The notes under the pieces: model-generated
Databases searched by the model: none
The model's input: the letters and a program-made list of their open reading frames with translations, nothing else
What the model was told of the DNA's origin: nothing
In this document: piece after piece, positions 10,731-22,789 of the stretch
How the letters are laid out: every line of letters begins with the position of its first letter
How positions within the stretch are numbered: position 1 is the stretch's first letter
Assembly: GCA_001579985.1 (NCBI GenBank)
Contig: LRSR01010622.1
Span: 1 to 47,478 of the forward strand
DNA length: 47,478 bases
Reading direction: 5' to 3'
Source: Hypsibius dujardini
Taxonomy: Eukaryota > Tardigrada > Eutardigrada > Parachela > Hypsibiidae
Made by a program: the position numbers and the translations under genes

Positions 10731-13700
10731 ATGGCTCTAGCGTCTAATTGTTATTGGCGTTTTTGTGTCGTGCCAGTTGTGGTGGTGCTGCTGCAGTCTT
10801 CATTCCTGCCCTCGCAGGTTCGCGGTCAGCTAAGTGAGAAAAGGTAAGAAATGAATAGCAAGTTATCTCATACTCGTAGCTAGTGTACTTGTGTTAAAAT
10901 GCCCAAAGTTCTTGCAATATTTAGCAGTTGTGTCTTCTTTTCAGTTTGGAACATTTGGCTCAGAAGCTCGGCTCGGAACTCTTTCGCATAACCAAAACCG
11001 CCTCCGGCCATGCACAGCTGGAGCAGGTAAGAAAAGAAGAGAGAGGTGCTGATTTATATTTACTGTATTGATTGATTTGTTCCGCTATTATGCCCAATTG
11101 TTTTGAGTGCGTTCGTACCATTGTGTAGTTTCTTTAGTGTTTCTGTCGGATGTCTAGTTTTATGATACCTCTTCCTCCTTGTAGGGATTCCGAAAAATGG
11201 GCGTCACGGTGGAGAAGATGGAACCGCTGGCGGTGATGCAGGACGTCGCCAACAACGTATCACTTATGATGGCCAACAAAGTTGGGGCAGTAAGTCTTGT
11301 CTTAGCGTAAAATGCATTATGTCTCTCTTTCTCTGTCCCTCTGTCTTTCTGTCTCTCTGTCTCTCTGACTCAGTCAGTCAGTCAGTCAGTCAGTCAGTCA
11401 GTCAGTCAGTCAGTCAGTCAGTCTATTTATCTGTCCACATGTCTATCCTCCTGTCTGTCTGTGAGTATGTATTAGTAAAGCCGACGCTATCTCTTTGAAT
11501 GATGCGTCGTACTTTGAAAATTACTCAGTCGTCTCATTCATTCTTATCAGGTGAAGCGTTTGGTTGAGAATGCGGAAGAGATGACGAAATCGGCCGTCTG
11601 GATTCCTAAAATCAATGTACATTTATCTGGTTTACAGTTTGCCCATGTTACAGTCATGAGAAAGCCTACGTGCCTCCCCTTTACAGTTGACCTATTACAA
11701 CGCCAAAATGATGGACAGCAACCAGACGGGCTTTGCTTCCATGGAATTTATCAAAGATGCGCGCTTCAATAACGAAGAAGTTAACCTCACCTTTAGCTCC
11801 GTTCATGTGCCCACCAATATCTTCAACCGCTGTACGCTGTCTTTGTCTTTCTTTCTTTATCTGCCTTTCTTCCTGGCTGCCTGTCCGCTTGTCTGTCTGT
11901 CTGTCTGTCTGTCTGTCGATTCGAATTATAGTCCTTTTGTCTGTCTGCCTTCGTCTCTGTCTACTTGACATTGTTTGTTTGTAGTCTGTGAAGTGAACGC
12001 CTTCCTTTGCATGTGCAGGCTGACATTCCAGGATGCGTCCTAACTCTTTTACTTATCCTCCCAGCGCCAATCGTACTGAACGGAATTCAGTGGAGCTCCC
12101 AGTTGGACGTCATTTTTCGCCGAAACCTGGAAGACGATCCAAGTCTCAAGTCGCAATACTTTGGCAGCGCCGACGGATTTCTACGCCTCTATCCTGGCAT
12201 CAAATGGACCAACCCCGAAACGGACCGTCCAGACATGTTAGTCTAGCTTAATTTAATTTGCCTGGTCGTGTTTGGTTAAATCAACAAGTTTCGTTTCATT
12301 TTTTCAGGTATGACTGCCGCCTGACCAACTGGTACATCCGGGCATCCAGTTCCCCAAAGGACATGGTCATCCTGGTGGACATCAGCGGCAGTATGACCGG
12401 TATTCGCGAAGAGATTGCTCGAACAACCGTCAAGGAGATCATGAATACATTGCATGAAGACGACTTCTTCAACATCATCAAGGTCTGAGTCATATGTCAT
12501 CGACAGACAAAGAGGCAGACAGACAGACAGACATGCGGACGGGCAGGCAGACAGACGTACACACAGATTCACGACTCGTGATTTACTTAATTTACCGATG
12601 TAATTGAAGAGTACTTGTTGCAGTTTAAGGAAGAGGCCCAGTTTCTGGATACCTGCGCTCAAGGTACCCTTGTCCAGGCTTCCGAAATGACGAAGCGTCG
12701 TTACGCTGATCTGCTGAGCACGCTGGAAACGGAGAATATTGCCAACTACACGGAAGCCTTTACCATGGCCTTCCAGACCTTGAGCTCCTCCCACGAGTGC
12801 AATGCCGCAGAATGCAATAAGGCTATCATGGTCGTGTCTGATGGTATGAATGCGCGAATGAAAGAATGCTATGCGGTAAGAGGCTGCAGTTAACACAAAA
12901 GTTATTGTGTGCGTTTGTTTGCTGTCTGTTAGGTGTGCCGGAAACGTTCGAGGAGATTTTCAGCGCGCTCAATCCGGAGAAGCGAGTACGTATCTTCACT
13001 TACGTAATTGGCCGGGAAGTGACCGTCTACGATGAAATGAAGACCATTGCTTGCCAAAACCGAGGCTACGTCACGCATGTTTCAACCATGGCTGATGTCC
13101 GGAATCATGTAGAGGTAAGTGGTTTGTTTGTTTGTCTGTCTGTCTGTTTGCGTGTATGTTTGCCTGCCTGTCTGCCTGTGTTGTTTGTTTGTGTCTCTGC
13201 TTGTATATCTCTGTCTGCTTGTCTTCTGTCTGTTTGTCTGTCTGTCTGTCTGTGTCATTGTCTTTCTGGTTATCTTTCTGGCACAACGGTAACCGGGATT
13301 TACTAACGAACTGTTCCCGACCGACCCAATTCAATTGCATGCCTATGTCCGCGCTTAGGTTTACGCTCGGGTTTTGGGTCGTCCAATGGTGCTGTCCCGT
13401 AGTCACACTAACATTTATGTAAGCTATCTAATTAAAATGTCCTTGCTAACTTGAAATTATGCCTGGAGATACTGACACCTTCCCTTTCTAACCTGTCATT
13501 CTTATCCCTCGGCAGACTAATTCTTACTGGCATTCACGGGTAGGTCTCCCTAACGTCTAACCAATCGATATGCTTTGATGTCTGAAAACCGGAAGCTTCT
13601 CATGCCCGTGAATTTGCTGTTTTTTCGCATGACGCTTAGTTTGTGCATGTTGTTTTCAGCCTGTGCTCGTTCATTTCGTAAAGCTCCCTGCCGCCTAACC

Positions 13701-16700
13701 AGATGACTGTGAGGATCGGATTGATCTATTGATTGATCGGTATAATTTTTTTCGTTTCACTTATTTTTGTGTGCTTTCTTGTGTTGTTATGCCGTTTTGA
13801 GTTTGTTGCCATTGGCAGACATGTATCTCGGTGTTCAGCCGTCCGCTGGGCATCTCACTGGAGCTGAACGAAAACACGGAGGACGTCCTCTCATGGACCA
13901 CCCACGTCACACGTGTCTGGGTAAAGTGTGGCATATTTTTTATCGGACGTGTTCGTTTGTACTGTTCGCACATCTGCATGCGTCCATGCTTATATCTCTC
14001 TAAGTTGCTGCTCCATCATATAGGCTGATTTTGTTGTATTTGATTCAACCACTTTTGTATAATACATGTGTGCCCTGTTTAGAGCTCAATTGGGATGGTG
14101 ATGACGGTCGCGCAACCGGTTTTCAATCGCTCATCAATCGCTGTAAGGTCTCATGTCATTTGCACACGATTATTATGTACATTTACGTCAGCTTCATTGA
14201 AAGCTTCTTTTTTGCTTTGTTTTATTTTTAGAGTAAAAAAGGCAGCTTAATTGGTGTGGTCGGCATCGATGTACCCATCGTGGATATCAAACGACAAATG
14301 AAACCGCAAGAGGTACTCTCTCACGCTCAGTGGAACAGTTTGATTGTAGTGTGTTTTTATTGTAATAACGATTCCTATTGTATTGTATTGTATTCTTTTG
14401 AATAGTGGACTGTGGGAAGCTACATTTTTGCGACCAACCACAATGGCCACTGCATTTTCCATCCGTATTGGCGGCTCATGGTATGACCTCTTCCTTCAGA
14501 GAAGGCTCAGCAATCATCTCAAATCTTTTTGCAATAGCATTTGTTTTGTGTGTCTAGACGAAAAAGTCGACACTCCCGCGGCACTCGTACAATGAGGTTG
14601 ACCTTGGTCAAGTCGAATTCCCCATCGATGTGGACCTCAACGAGACGGTAAGACTGTGGCTGTCCATTTTCAAACTTGTAGCCTTTTATTTATAGTTTCT
14701 TTCTCATTTGCAGTCGGAAGGGGAATTCGATTTACCGGTAAGAATTGTTGGACAAATTTAAAGAAAGCCCCGAGAATATCTCTTCTTGCCCTTTCAGCTT
14801 CGGCGCCATATGATTGACCAAGAAACGGGCCAGCTAACAATGAAAGTGATGCGCCAGCTGGACGAACGGGTCAGTGAAGAGACGCTCAGTCGGTCAGTTG
14901 ATTGGTGTCGTCACTGATCAGATTTGCTGTGTAGAAACGTGTCTACGAACGGGATTACATTTACTACTACGCGGGAGTAGCTAGCACGCAGCTCAGGTAA
15001 GTTTGGATTGATTCAACTGCAATGGTTGGTTACCGTGATTCCCTTTTCTGTAGCATCGCTCTGGCATTGCCTGTCAATGCCGGCCGGCCCAATTCCGAGC
15101 TGCTTCGACCGAAAGGTGCACTTCGTCCTGCGGAATTTGACGGTATGAAAGACAATCCCTCATCTCCATACATGGCGTCAGCTACAGATACACAACCGTA
15201 CAGTCGGACAGACAAGACATTTATCTAGACAAGTGAGTGACACACTCCATTCTGATGTTGTTGATCGCTCTTGCAGGTGGCGCTGTCCTGGCAGACAACA
15301 ACACCCAGCTGCGACTGCATCCCGACTGGTTCTACTGCAACGCTTCCCTTTCATCCAGTCAGGAGCTCCTCTTCCATCTCTATCCCGATCTCAAAGCTTT
15401 ACACGCCCCTGCTGATTCAGATGAACCCGACTATATCCAATGTACGAAAGAATCATCATCGTTGTGGCACATTGGTATCGATGCATGCAATGGTATTTGT
15501 TTATGTGCTATTCCGGTATAGGCGAGACGCCGCTTACCGAACACCTCCTCTTCGATCTGAAGGCCAGTCAGCCCGCGGTGGACAGCTGGCCCACACAGAC
15601 CGACCTCCATCGTAAGTACTCGATCGAGACGGCCTTCCTGATTACCCGAGCGGGGGCCACCAGGTGGCGCGATTTCCCCTACGAGGAAGCCGAGCAGAGT
15701 GAGGCACAATCCTTAAGGATGATCAAGGTGCGAAGGAGTCTGGATGAGAATGACATTAGCGATCCGGATCGTGCAGACCCGGAAGCCACTGCGGAAAGTA
15801 AAACAGAAGGTGGAGAAGATGAGGAGGGAACGGAGAAGGTGGACGAGATAACGGAGCCGCCGGCGGGAGCTGCGCCTGAAAATACAACCGTTGATATTCG
15901 GTAGGTTTTAGAGTAGTCCCTGGATGTGTTGGTGGAATGCATTTTGGATTCCTTTCTTGGCAGACACTTTTTGGATCAGTATAACCACGCGGTGGACGAG
16001 TCCTTCTACGAACGGACCGTCTCAAACGACAACGAAATGACCGTCACCATCCCGCTCAGCCAAGGTACCTCCTAAGCAGACCACACAATAAATTGGCTGA
16101 TAAAGATTCAAAAAGGGAAACAGTTACTGAAAAGACAAACAGACAGGCCGGCAGGAAGGCAGAGATACGGACGGACCGACACACACACATAGACTCACAC
16201 GTGCGAGCAGGGAAACTTTGTATTGAGGTTGTTTGACAAGTGTTCCGTCAACACTTCCGACTTATGATTTCATGTTTTTAGGTCCAAGTTTTGGAGAGCT
16301 AGCAAGTTTTATGGCATCCGTACCGGTGTTTGTGGGGGAGGGCCAGCAGACTGCGTCAGCCGCCATTACGGGGATCCTAATGCGAGTGAAACGGCTACGC
16401 GAACTCCTTCTCGACATATCTGCCGAAACGGTAAGCGGAAACATTTGTTGCAGCTTCCTCGCATGTTTTGCCACGTATCAGTTGTAATTTGAAAGGAATT
16501 AATTTCAGTGCGGCGGATCAGCAACCTGCATGTCGTGCCATAGTCCCTCCGTCAGCTGCTTCCTGGTGGACGAAAGGTATGCCTACTCCTCTTACTCTTC
16601 CTCAACCGTAAAAAGGTCCTTTGTAGAGTATAATTCACGTTGTAGTTTGTTTTTACAGTGGTTATGTGGTGGTCAGCACCACTTCCGGCGAGTATCGGGG

Positions 16701-18027
16701 CAAGTTTTTCGGTTTGCTCCACGGGGAAGTGATGGAGGCCTTGATTGAGGAGAAAATATTTCGACGGTAATTTTTTCCCTTCCACGCTCTAAATTTGACG
16801 GTAGATTCAGTGAAGAGTGATGGCGTAATTTTCAATTTTAACCCTTTTCAGGTACAAATTGCATGACTATCAAGGACTTTGTCAGGCAGTCAAGAAAGCC
16901 CGTTCGAAAAGCGCCGGATTGGGCCTTCGCACTTGGTGGAGCTATCTCCTTGGTGGAGTACGGCTCCTCGCTACACAATTTCTCGCGTAAGTTGCGTTGA
17001 TTGTGGACGAACAGACAAACAAACATCACCAGAGGCAAGCTGGCAGACCAACGGGCACACAGACACATATTCACATATTCAGACTCGATAAGCAGGCAAG
17101 CAGGAAGAAAGAACGATAGGCATTCAGGCTAATAATCGAGCAGTATTGAAGCAGACATTTAGAGATTGTGTCTGCGTTGCATAGGATCATTTCGACTATT
17201 TACTGGCCGATTGTGGGCGCTGAGAGCGAATACTACAACTACGAAGGTTCCAGCCTAGATGTCATTTACAATGACAACACCTCCCATCCCACAGTCAGCA
17301 CGGAAGCGCCGACCAAGCCGCCTTTCCTGTGCGATATGAAGTATGAACTCTATCACTCAAAGTGGACCCAACTCCGGAGCCAGCTGACCGTCGAGTGCCG
17401 CGCCAATTGCACAAAGTAAGGATCGACTATGTCTTTTGTCTGTCTGACTCTCTGGCTGTCTTAATAATTTCCTGGCTGATTGTCTGACTGTATGTATACG
17501 TTTCTATGTCTTCATGTTTGCCTGACTGTCTGTTTGTCTGTATGTCTGAGTGTCTCTCTGTCCAGAGTGTTTCTGCCCATGTACCTCATCTGATTTTGTT
17601 TGTAACTTTCCGCCCGACGGCATTGGCCTTTCTTTGCAGGAGTGTGGGAGTTTATAAAGTCAGCACGACGAACATGTTACTGATCGCCATGGACAAGCTG
17701 AAAGCCTGCCCCTGTTCGGACTCTCCCCTGACCACCGCACCGGAAGAGATTGTGTTGGATTCAGACAAACTCTGTGACAAATACACCGCCGTTCCATACC
17801 GCCGACGACCGACCGACTGCTTTCCCTACCATCCAGACGTCAGTGCCATCCCTACACGACACTATTAGACAATTTTCAAAGTGAAAACATTATTATGCAA
17901 TTTGTGAATCGTTTTGTGTTTGCAGGAAGACTCTTCGGATTGCGGTGCAGGGAGCGCCTCGCTCATTGCAAGCTCCATCTTGCTCTTTTTTGCCGTGGCA
18001 GTGACGCTAATCGGTCCATTTCTGTGA
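10731..18027 (+). CDS. CACNA2D: Voltage-gated calcium channel alpha2delta subunit (alpha2delta-3/4-like)
   Basis: I joined 28 exons in consistent phase into 1183 aa. Alpha2delta subunits bind the channel pore subunit outside the cell, raise its surface level and act at synapses. A hydrophobic signal sequence is followed by the VWA_N region (residues about 38-240, ending DMYDCRLTNWYIRASSSPKD). The VWA domain starts near residue 246 with an intact MIDAS, LVDISGSMTG (D252, S254, S256). It continues through DGVPETFEEI and RVRIFTYVIGRE to about residue 420. The Cache-like region follows (GVVGIDVPIVDI, SYIFATNHNGHCIFHPYWR). The C-terminus has paired cysteines (CGGSATCMSCHSPSVSC, CPCSDSP) and ends in a hydrophobic tail (ASSILLFFAVAVTLIGPF), as expected for a GPI-anchored or membrane-attached delta. 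YDCR and FFNIIK favour the alpha2delta-3/4 branch. Exon 15 is only 24 nt (14714-14737). Confidence 0.93.
11331..11465. repeat. CTGT/CAGT tetranucleotide array in an alpha2delta intron
   Basis: A run of about 13 nearly perfect CAGT units at roughly 11370-11423, flanked by CTGT/CTCTGTCT units. It is one of the cleanest arrays in the window. Confidence 0.9.
11889..11916. repeat. CTGT array in an alpha2delta intron
   Basis: Six or so uninterrupted CTGT units within the intron that follows exon 5. Confidence 0.85.
13120..13265. repeat. Degenerate CTGT/TTTG tract in an alpha2delta intron
   Basis: GTTTGTCTGTCTGTCTG and related units run for about 145 bp just after exon 9. The tract creates a chance frame rich in Ser, Val, Cys and Leu. 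Confidence 0.8.
15711..15900 (+). other. Acidic insert within the alpha2delta coding sequence
   Basis: The 3' half of exon 20 (15522-15900) encodes a highly acidic, low-complexity stretch including DENDISDPDRADPEATAESK and EGGEDEEGTEKVDEITEPP. It has no counterpart I recall in vertebrate alpha2delta proteins. It may lie in an exposed loop near the alpha2/delta processing region; the basic KVRRSLDE just before it could be a cleavage site. That placement is inference. Confidence 0.5.
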
Positions 18028-18248
18028 TACATCCGGTCCCGCTCTTTTTTCTTGCTTCAATTTAAACCCCGTGGCGAAGTGATAGCGCTGATAGAAAAAG
18101 AAATCTCTTTCTGTGGCATTTTTGGGAATTAACATGGGGTGTTTGTGTACCTTTCCCGGTGCCATCAAAATATTTGTCATTTAAATGTTGTGGCCTGTTG
18201 AGCTTATTGTCGCGCGTGTGAGTGAGAGCTGCCATAAATTGGAAAAGA

Positions 18249-18829
18249 ATGTCCGCCGCCACCGGTATGGATAATAAGCAAGACATGGGCAATTATATGA
18301 TGCCCCGGATGATGACAAGTGCCGACGGAAAGCGGTGCGTGTCTATGTATATATCAGTTTAAATGCAAAGGCAGACCCAACTGCACGTCACTAGACAGAC
18401 AGGCTAATGTGATAAATCATTAGCGCAACATGTAGGCACGCAATAATCTTCACCTGGACTGGATAGAGACAGAAATTGGACTCGTTACAACGCCGGCCGG
18501 CCGGCGCGGTCAGGTTAAAGCCCTGACGCCTATTAACAATATATCAACATTTATTTTTCAATGGCCTCGACAAACATTTTAAATTCTGCAAGTATTTCCT
18601 GAGAATGAAATTAAATATGAGGAGACGTTTTTTTTAACTTGTAAAATTACTGGAATATATTTCTTGATTAAGTGACCATGTCTCATTCAGAAAAGAAGTT
18701 AGAAGCAATACCCTTGATATTGGCGACGAGGTCGCGGGGAGGAGCTACGAGTTTATAAATGATCTCCAACGCGACAAACTCTTGCAAACCTATTTTGAGA
18801 ATACCAAGTCCAATTTCAATTCAACTTAA
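18249..18829 (+). CDS. Two-exon gene for a 74-aa protein, unrecognised
   Basis: Exon 18249-18334 and exon 18691-18829 join in phase (GGAAAGCG|GTGCGT to TCATTCAG|AAAAGA). The product is 74 aa, with an in-frame TGA upstream of the ATG. The N-terminus is methionine-rich (MGNYMMPRMMTSADGKR). The second exon gives a polar, probably helical sequence, EVAGRSYEFINDLQRDKLLQ, ending TKSNFNST. There is no signal peptide or membrane segment. AATAAA follows at 18883-18888. The gene starts only 221 bp after the alpha2delta stop on the same strand, so it is either a tightly packed neighbour or a shared transcript. I do not recognise the family, but the consistent phase, start, stop and poly(A) signal support a real gene. 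Confidence 0.6.
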
Positions 18830-18882
18830 GAACAAATAACGTGCACTATATTCATACTAAAGGCAGGTATTTGTTTTCATAA

Positions 18883-18888
18883 AATAAA
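18883..18888 (+). promoter_or_regulatory. AATAAA polyadenylation signal of the 74-aa gene
   Basis: A canonical AATAAA lies 54 bp after the stop codon, at the expected place for a short 3' UTR. Confidence 0.6.
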
Positions 18889-19390
18889 CGAAAATATGTA
18901 ATGTACCGTATTTTAAAATGAGGGTACTCGACATTTGTTACTACAGATGATGGAAAGAGCTTTAGTGTTCCTCCAAGACAATTGACTCTTATTATTAATT
19001 TCTTAATTATTGGAGCAAATCGCAAGTGTGATGGAAGCACAGTGGACAATGTCTTTCAATTAACCCACGGCAAATATTAAATAAATGGATTATTTTATAA
19101 CACTATTTAACTCCTCAACACTGGATGTGAGTTCCATGTCGGCCGAACTATTTCAATTATGAAGAAGAAAGAAATATTTTTTATATCAAATTAGCATCAT
19201 AATTACAGAGACAATTATTTTTTTATCGGAGTTGGATTTGATGTGTCATATCCGCACGATGACCGAAAAGTTATCTTTTTATGGGAATTAGTGATGCAAA
19301 ACGAGCAGTTTAAGGCATTATTACCGAAAGACAACTTGAGGCGAAAGAAAGTCACATTGGCTTTTTCTCACAGAGAGAGCGAGAGGTAAG
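18889..19390. other. AT-rich intergenic spacer
   Basis: AT-rich sequence between the 74-aa gene and the probable Hox4 5' exon. I see no gene in it. Confidence 0.4.
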
Positions 19391-19399
19391 TTTAAAAAA

Positions 19400-20935
19400 A
19401 ACACGCCAAATTCCTCGGCAGTAGTCAGGGGACGAAGCGACAGTGAGATACCTCCCAGATAATTACAACGACAGAATTAACCAGACGACGTTGCAGACCG
19501 CACACCCACCCACCCACAGACAAGACATTCAGTCCCACACGCGCGACGCGGACGGACGACAATCCAAAGAAAATTACAATCTCTCTTGCTCGCTTTCGCC
19601 ACTGCTAACAACCAGCTCAAGCTCCTCGAGGCCATTTATACCTTCTCGTCAGACCACTTTGAAAATGCAACCGCGAAAGGCGAGGGTGGAAAATGTTGAC
19701 GAAAGAATGCGCGTTGAAAGAGCCAAAAGCCAACAGCGTATCGACCCATAGACACACACACACACCATCCGAGAAGGAGACCGACCAACCAACCGCCGCG
19801 CCATCCATTAAACATACAGTATATATACTATACAGACAGACAGACAGACGGAGGAGAGGACGGTGGCGCGGGTCGAGCTCGTTAAGGACCATCTCTCTCT
19901 TTGACCCATAATGAGCCTATCTCTTTTTTTCTCCCCCTTCCCCTTCCGTTGCTCTCTCTCTCTTGTAGGATGTGCAGCCACCCAATGATGATGATGATGA
20001 TAAATATATATTCTTGATTGCTCTCCTTTCTGGCCCGATCCAGCCTCCCCGCGTCCTCTCGTTTTGATTGGCCGTAACGGATACAAGTGCCTCTCGCGGC
20101 ACGGCGGGACGTAAGAGGAGAAACTCATTGAAAGACAGAGAGAGAGCGAGAAGAAAAAGAGTCAACTGTGACCTGCCTGCGTCATCGCCGCCATATATCC
20201 GTTAATACTCTGCCTGCGACGGAACGGACGGTCCTGCCGACCGACCCACGACAACGACGCAATACCCTTTTTCCTCCTCCCCTTCCAAGTTCCTTCCTGC
20301 CTTCCTGCCTTCCTTCCTGTCTCACTCTCATCCCACATCCCAAGAAATACAACCCCGAAAAAGACCATTCCTCACATTCGGCAAGTCGCTCCAAATCATT
20401 GCACGCGTTTTTGAGTTTTTACGAAGGCAAGGAAGGACGGACGCGTATCATCATCATCCTTGGTGATTATGATTGTTATTTATTATTAATCTACGACGCA
20501 GGAATTCCGCGATTCATCTCTCTTAACCCTTGCTCTAAGGCCCTTTACCGATCGACCGCCATCCGCGTTTAAAAGAGGACCCAAGAAAACCATAATCATA
20601 ATCATCATCATCAACCATTACCATCAACATTAAATTTAACGGTCTTCTTCTTCTTCTGCTTCTCCCCTTGACCCTGCCTGCCTGCCTCTCCTAAGCTTTC
20701 TCCCTCTACTCATCATCCATCCATCCATTCCGGCCAGGAAGCAACAACACACGGACTGTGGCATCCATCCATCCATCTATCGGTGTATGGGCAGTGTATT
20801 CTTAACTTCCGGTGTGTGTATTCGAGCCCATCCTTGACCTTTCCCCGTTGCGCTCCATTGTTGAGGGTGACCATTAATCACGACCCATCGTCAAAGGCTC
20901 AATTTATGTTCGAGTATAAATCTCTCTCTCTCGAG
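19400..20935 (+). other. Probable Hox4 5' UTR exon and promoter region
   Basis: Base composition changes sharply here. About 1.5 kb is C/T-rich and less AT-rich than either side, with GAGAG and CTCTCT tracts and many small tetranucleotide runs (CATC, TTCC). It ends in a strong donor, TCTCTCTCGAG|GTGAGG, at 20935/20936. The matching acceptor, GGTTATTGCAG, is at 22711, 78 bp before the Hox4 ATG. I infer a spliced 5' UTR exon whose true start is not visible. The long open frames in it lack good starts and look like chance. Confidence 0.4.
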
Positions 20936-22711
20936 GTGAGGCTCCTCTTTCTCCCCCAACAGATTGCATACCACATCACATTTTCCTTTCACCATAAGGG
21001 ATAAAATTGCAAGAAGCTTCCCAGATGTCTATGACATTTCAGATCAACTTTATATTAACATACACTTTTTCAGCATCTCGTGAGCCCTAAAACATTTCAA
21101 AAAGTTTGCTTATTCGACTAGAAAAATGTAATACTCTTTTAATAAAGCCATCGCTGCTTCCAAACTTCATTATAAAATAAAATAAAATAGACAAAAAAAG
21201 CGGATATTCTTGAGCTGAATTAATTTTGCAAAGTAGTAGTTTCAGTATTTGAGTAAAAAGCCGTAATTGTTAGTTGTCTCTTAATAGGATCATTATTCAC
21301 AGTTTTAACAAGTGTGTGTGTGTGTTTTTTTGCTCGTATAGAAGAAAGTAGGATGTCAAGTGAAAATGAGTATTTGTTTGGCGGATGTGTAATAATGCTA
21401 TAATTATAGGGGGGCTGTATCGCTTGGTCGGCGGATGAGGTTGAAAGAAATAACCATTACCGGGAGACAAGCTATGCAGCACAGAGATGATTAATTTTGA
21501 TTTTTAATCATATTTAATGGTCCATTCCGCACTTCACACCGCACTAAAAGGAACATAAACTGTCGCGGCAACCATCCACAGCACAGCAGCCATGGAGGGC
21601 CTTCTTTTGCTTGCTATGTTTTAGGAGGAACGCACACACGCGAGACCCATTAAATTTAAACACAACCCTTCACTTTCTCCCATTACGGCCCGTTTTACAT
21701 TTTACGACGCGCACTTGAATTAACTTTATAGCATATTTTACAGCCACTTATCAATGCTAGCACCTTTGCAGGCTCCTACATTTCTGCAGTTTACTTCTCA
21801 TTTCATTTTCATTCCTTTCAAGATCTATTTTAAAATTGTCATGTCAATATTTTTCATTCTATTTTCTTTTACTATATCTAAATAATTATTTATTATCTGG
21901 TCAAGTCACATTGATGTTTGAAAGAAATCTCTCTATTAGCTTCATACACTCATTATTTGGGGAATAGCAGAAAGAAAGTTGTGATACATTTGGTAAGGCA
22001 AAGGCAGCGGGGTCCGCGCGGTCCTTCAGCGGCCGCTGCCATCTTGGGCCTTCCTTACCCGCTGACGCGAGACTTCTCTTACACACTTGCACTTTATTTT
22101 CACTCCTCCAAAACATTTATGTAGATTCTTCTACCAAACTGAAGGTCTTGCAGTATATAGCATTTTTATCAGGCAGCCCAACAGAAGCATTACTTGTGTA
22201 TCTAATTTTCTGGAGTTACCAAAAAACCGACAATTATTCCCTTCCATAGGTAGTACATGTGCACTGTAACAAAAAGTTGTACTACCTCTTTATCGGTCAA
22301 CGTAAATTGATTATTCCAAACATAAAGGTTTATTATGATTTTTAATGAAAAGTACGTTTGGCTTTACAGACAAATAAAAGGAAAATTGTACTGCTGCTAC
22401 AAAACGTTCGCACATTCAACTAACCAGAAATGTACCATTTTTTCACAAATTATTACTGCTAACAATCAAATTAGAATATCTTCAAAAAGGGTTGGACCAA
22501 AAGAGATATATCAATTCTTACATATTATATATTTTTGCTTCTTCTGAAATGTCAAATTCTGCTGAAAAAGATATTGAAAGACGACGGGTGAAATACACTG
22601 CCACCATCGTCATATAAATATGAAATTTTTACAAAAATGACTGCCAAGTCATTACCAATGGAAAGTATATTTATACACATCGAAAGGTCACAGAGGTTTT
22701 GGTTATTGCAG
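20936..22711 (+). other. Probable Hox4 5' UTR intron
   Basis: AT-rich sequence bounded by GTGAGG and TTATTGCAG. No coding exon is evident. Such a large intron just before the start codon could hold Hox regulatory elements, but I see no specific motif. Confidence 0.35.
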
Positions 22712-22789
22712 GCCACATCACTCTCACATCTGACAGAGCACAGGACCTAGCCTCATTCCACGATCGAGATCATCTCTCTCTCTCTCTCG

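Noticed and set aside
12276-12896. 206-codon minus-strand frame
   Set aside because: It is the antisense of alpha2delta exons 7 and 8, and includes an intronic CTGT tract.
13132-13422. Long frame rich in Ser, Val, Cys and Leu
   Set aside because: It is a CTGT repeat tract read in a frame without stops; the same pattern appears in many introns here.
19443-19751. 102-codon plus-strand frame upstream of Hox4
   Set aside because: It has no ATG at its start and lies in a C/T-rich untranslated-looking region.
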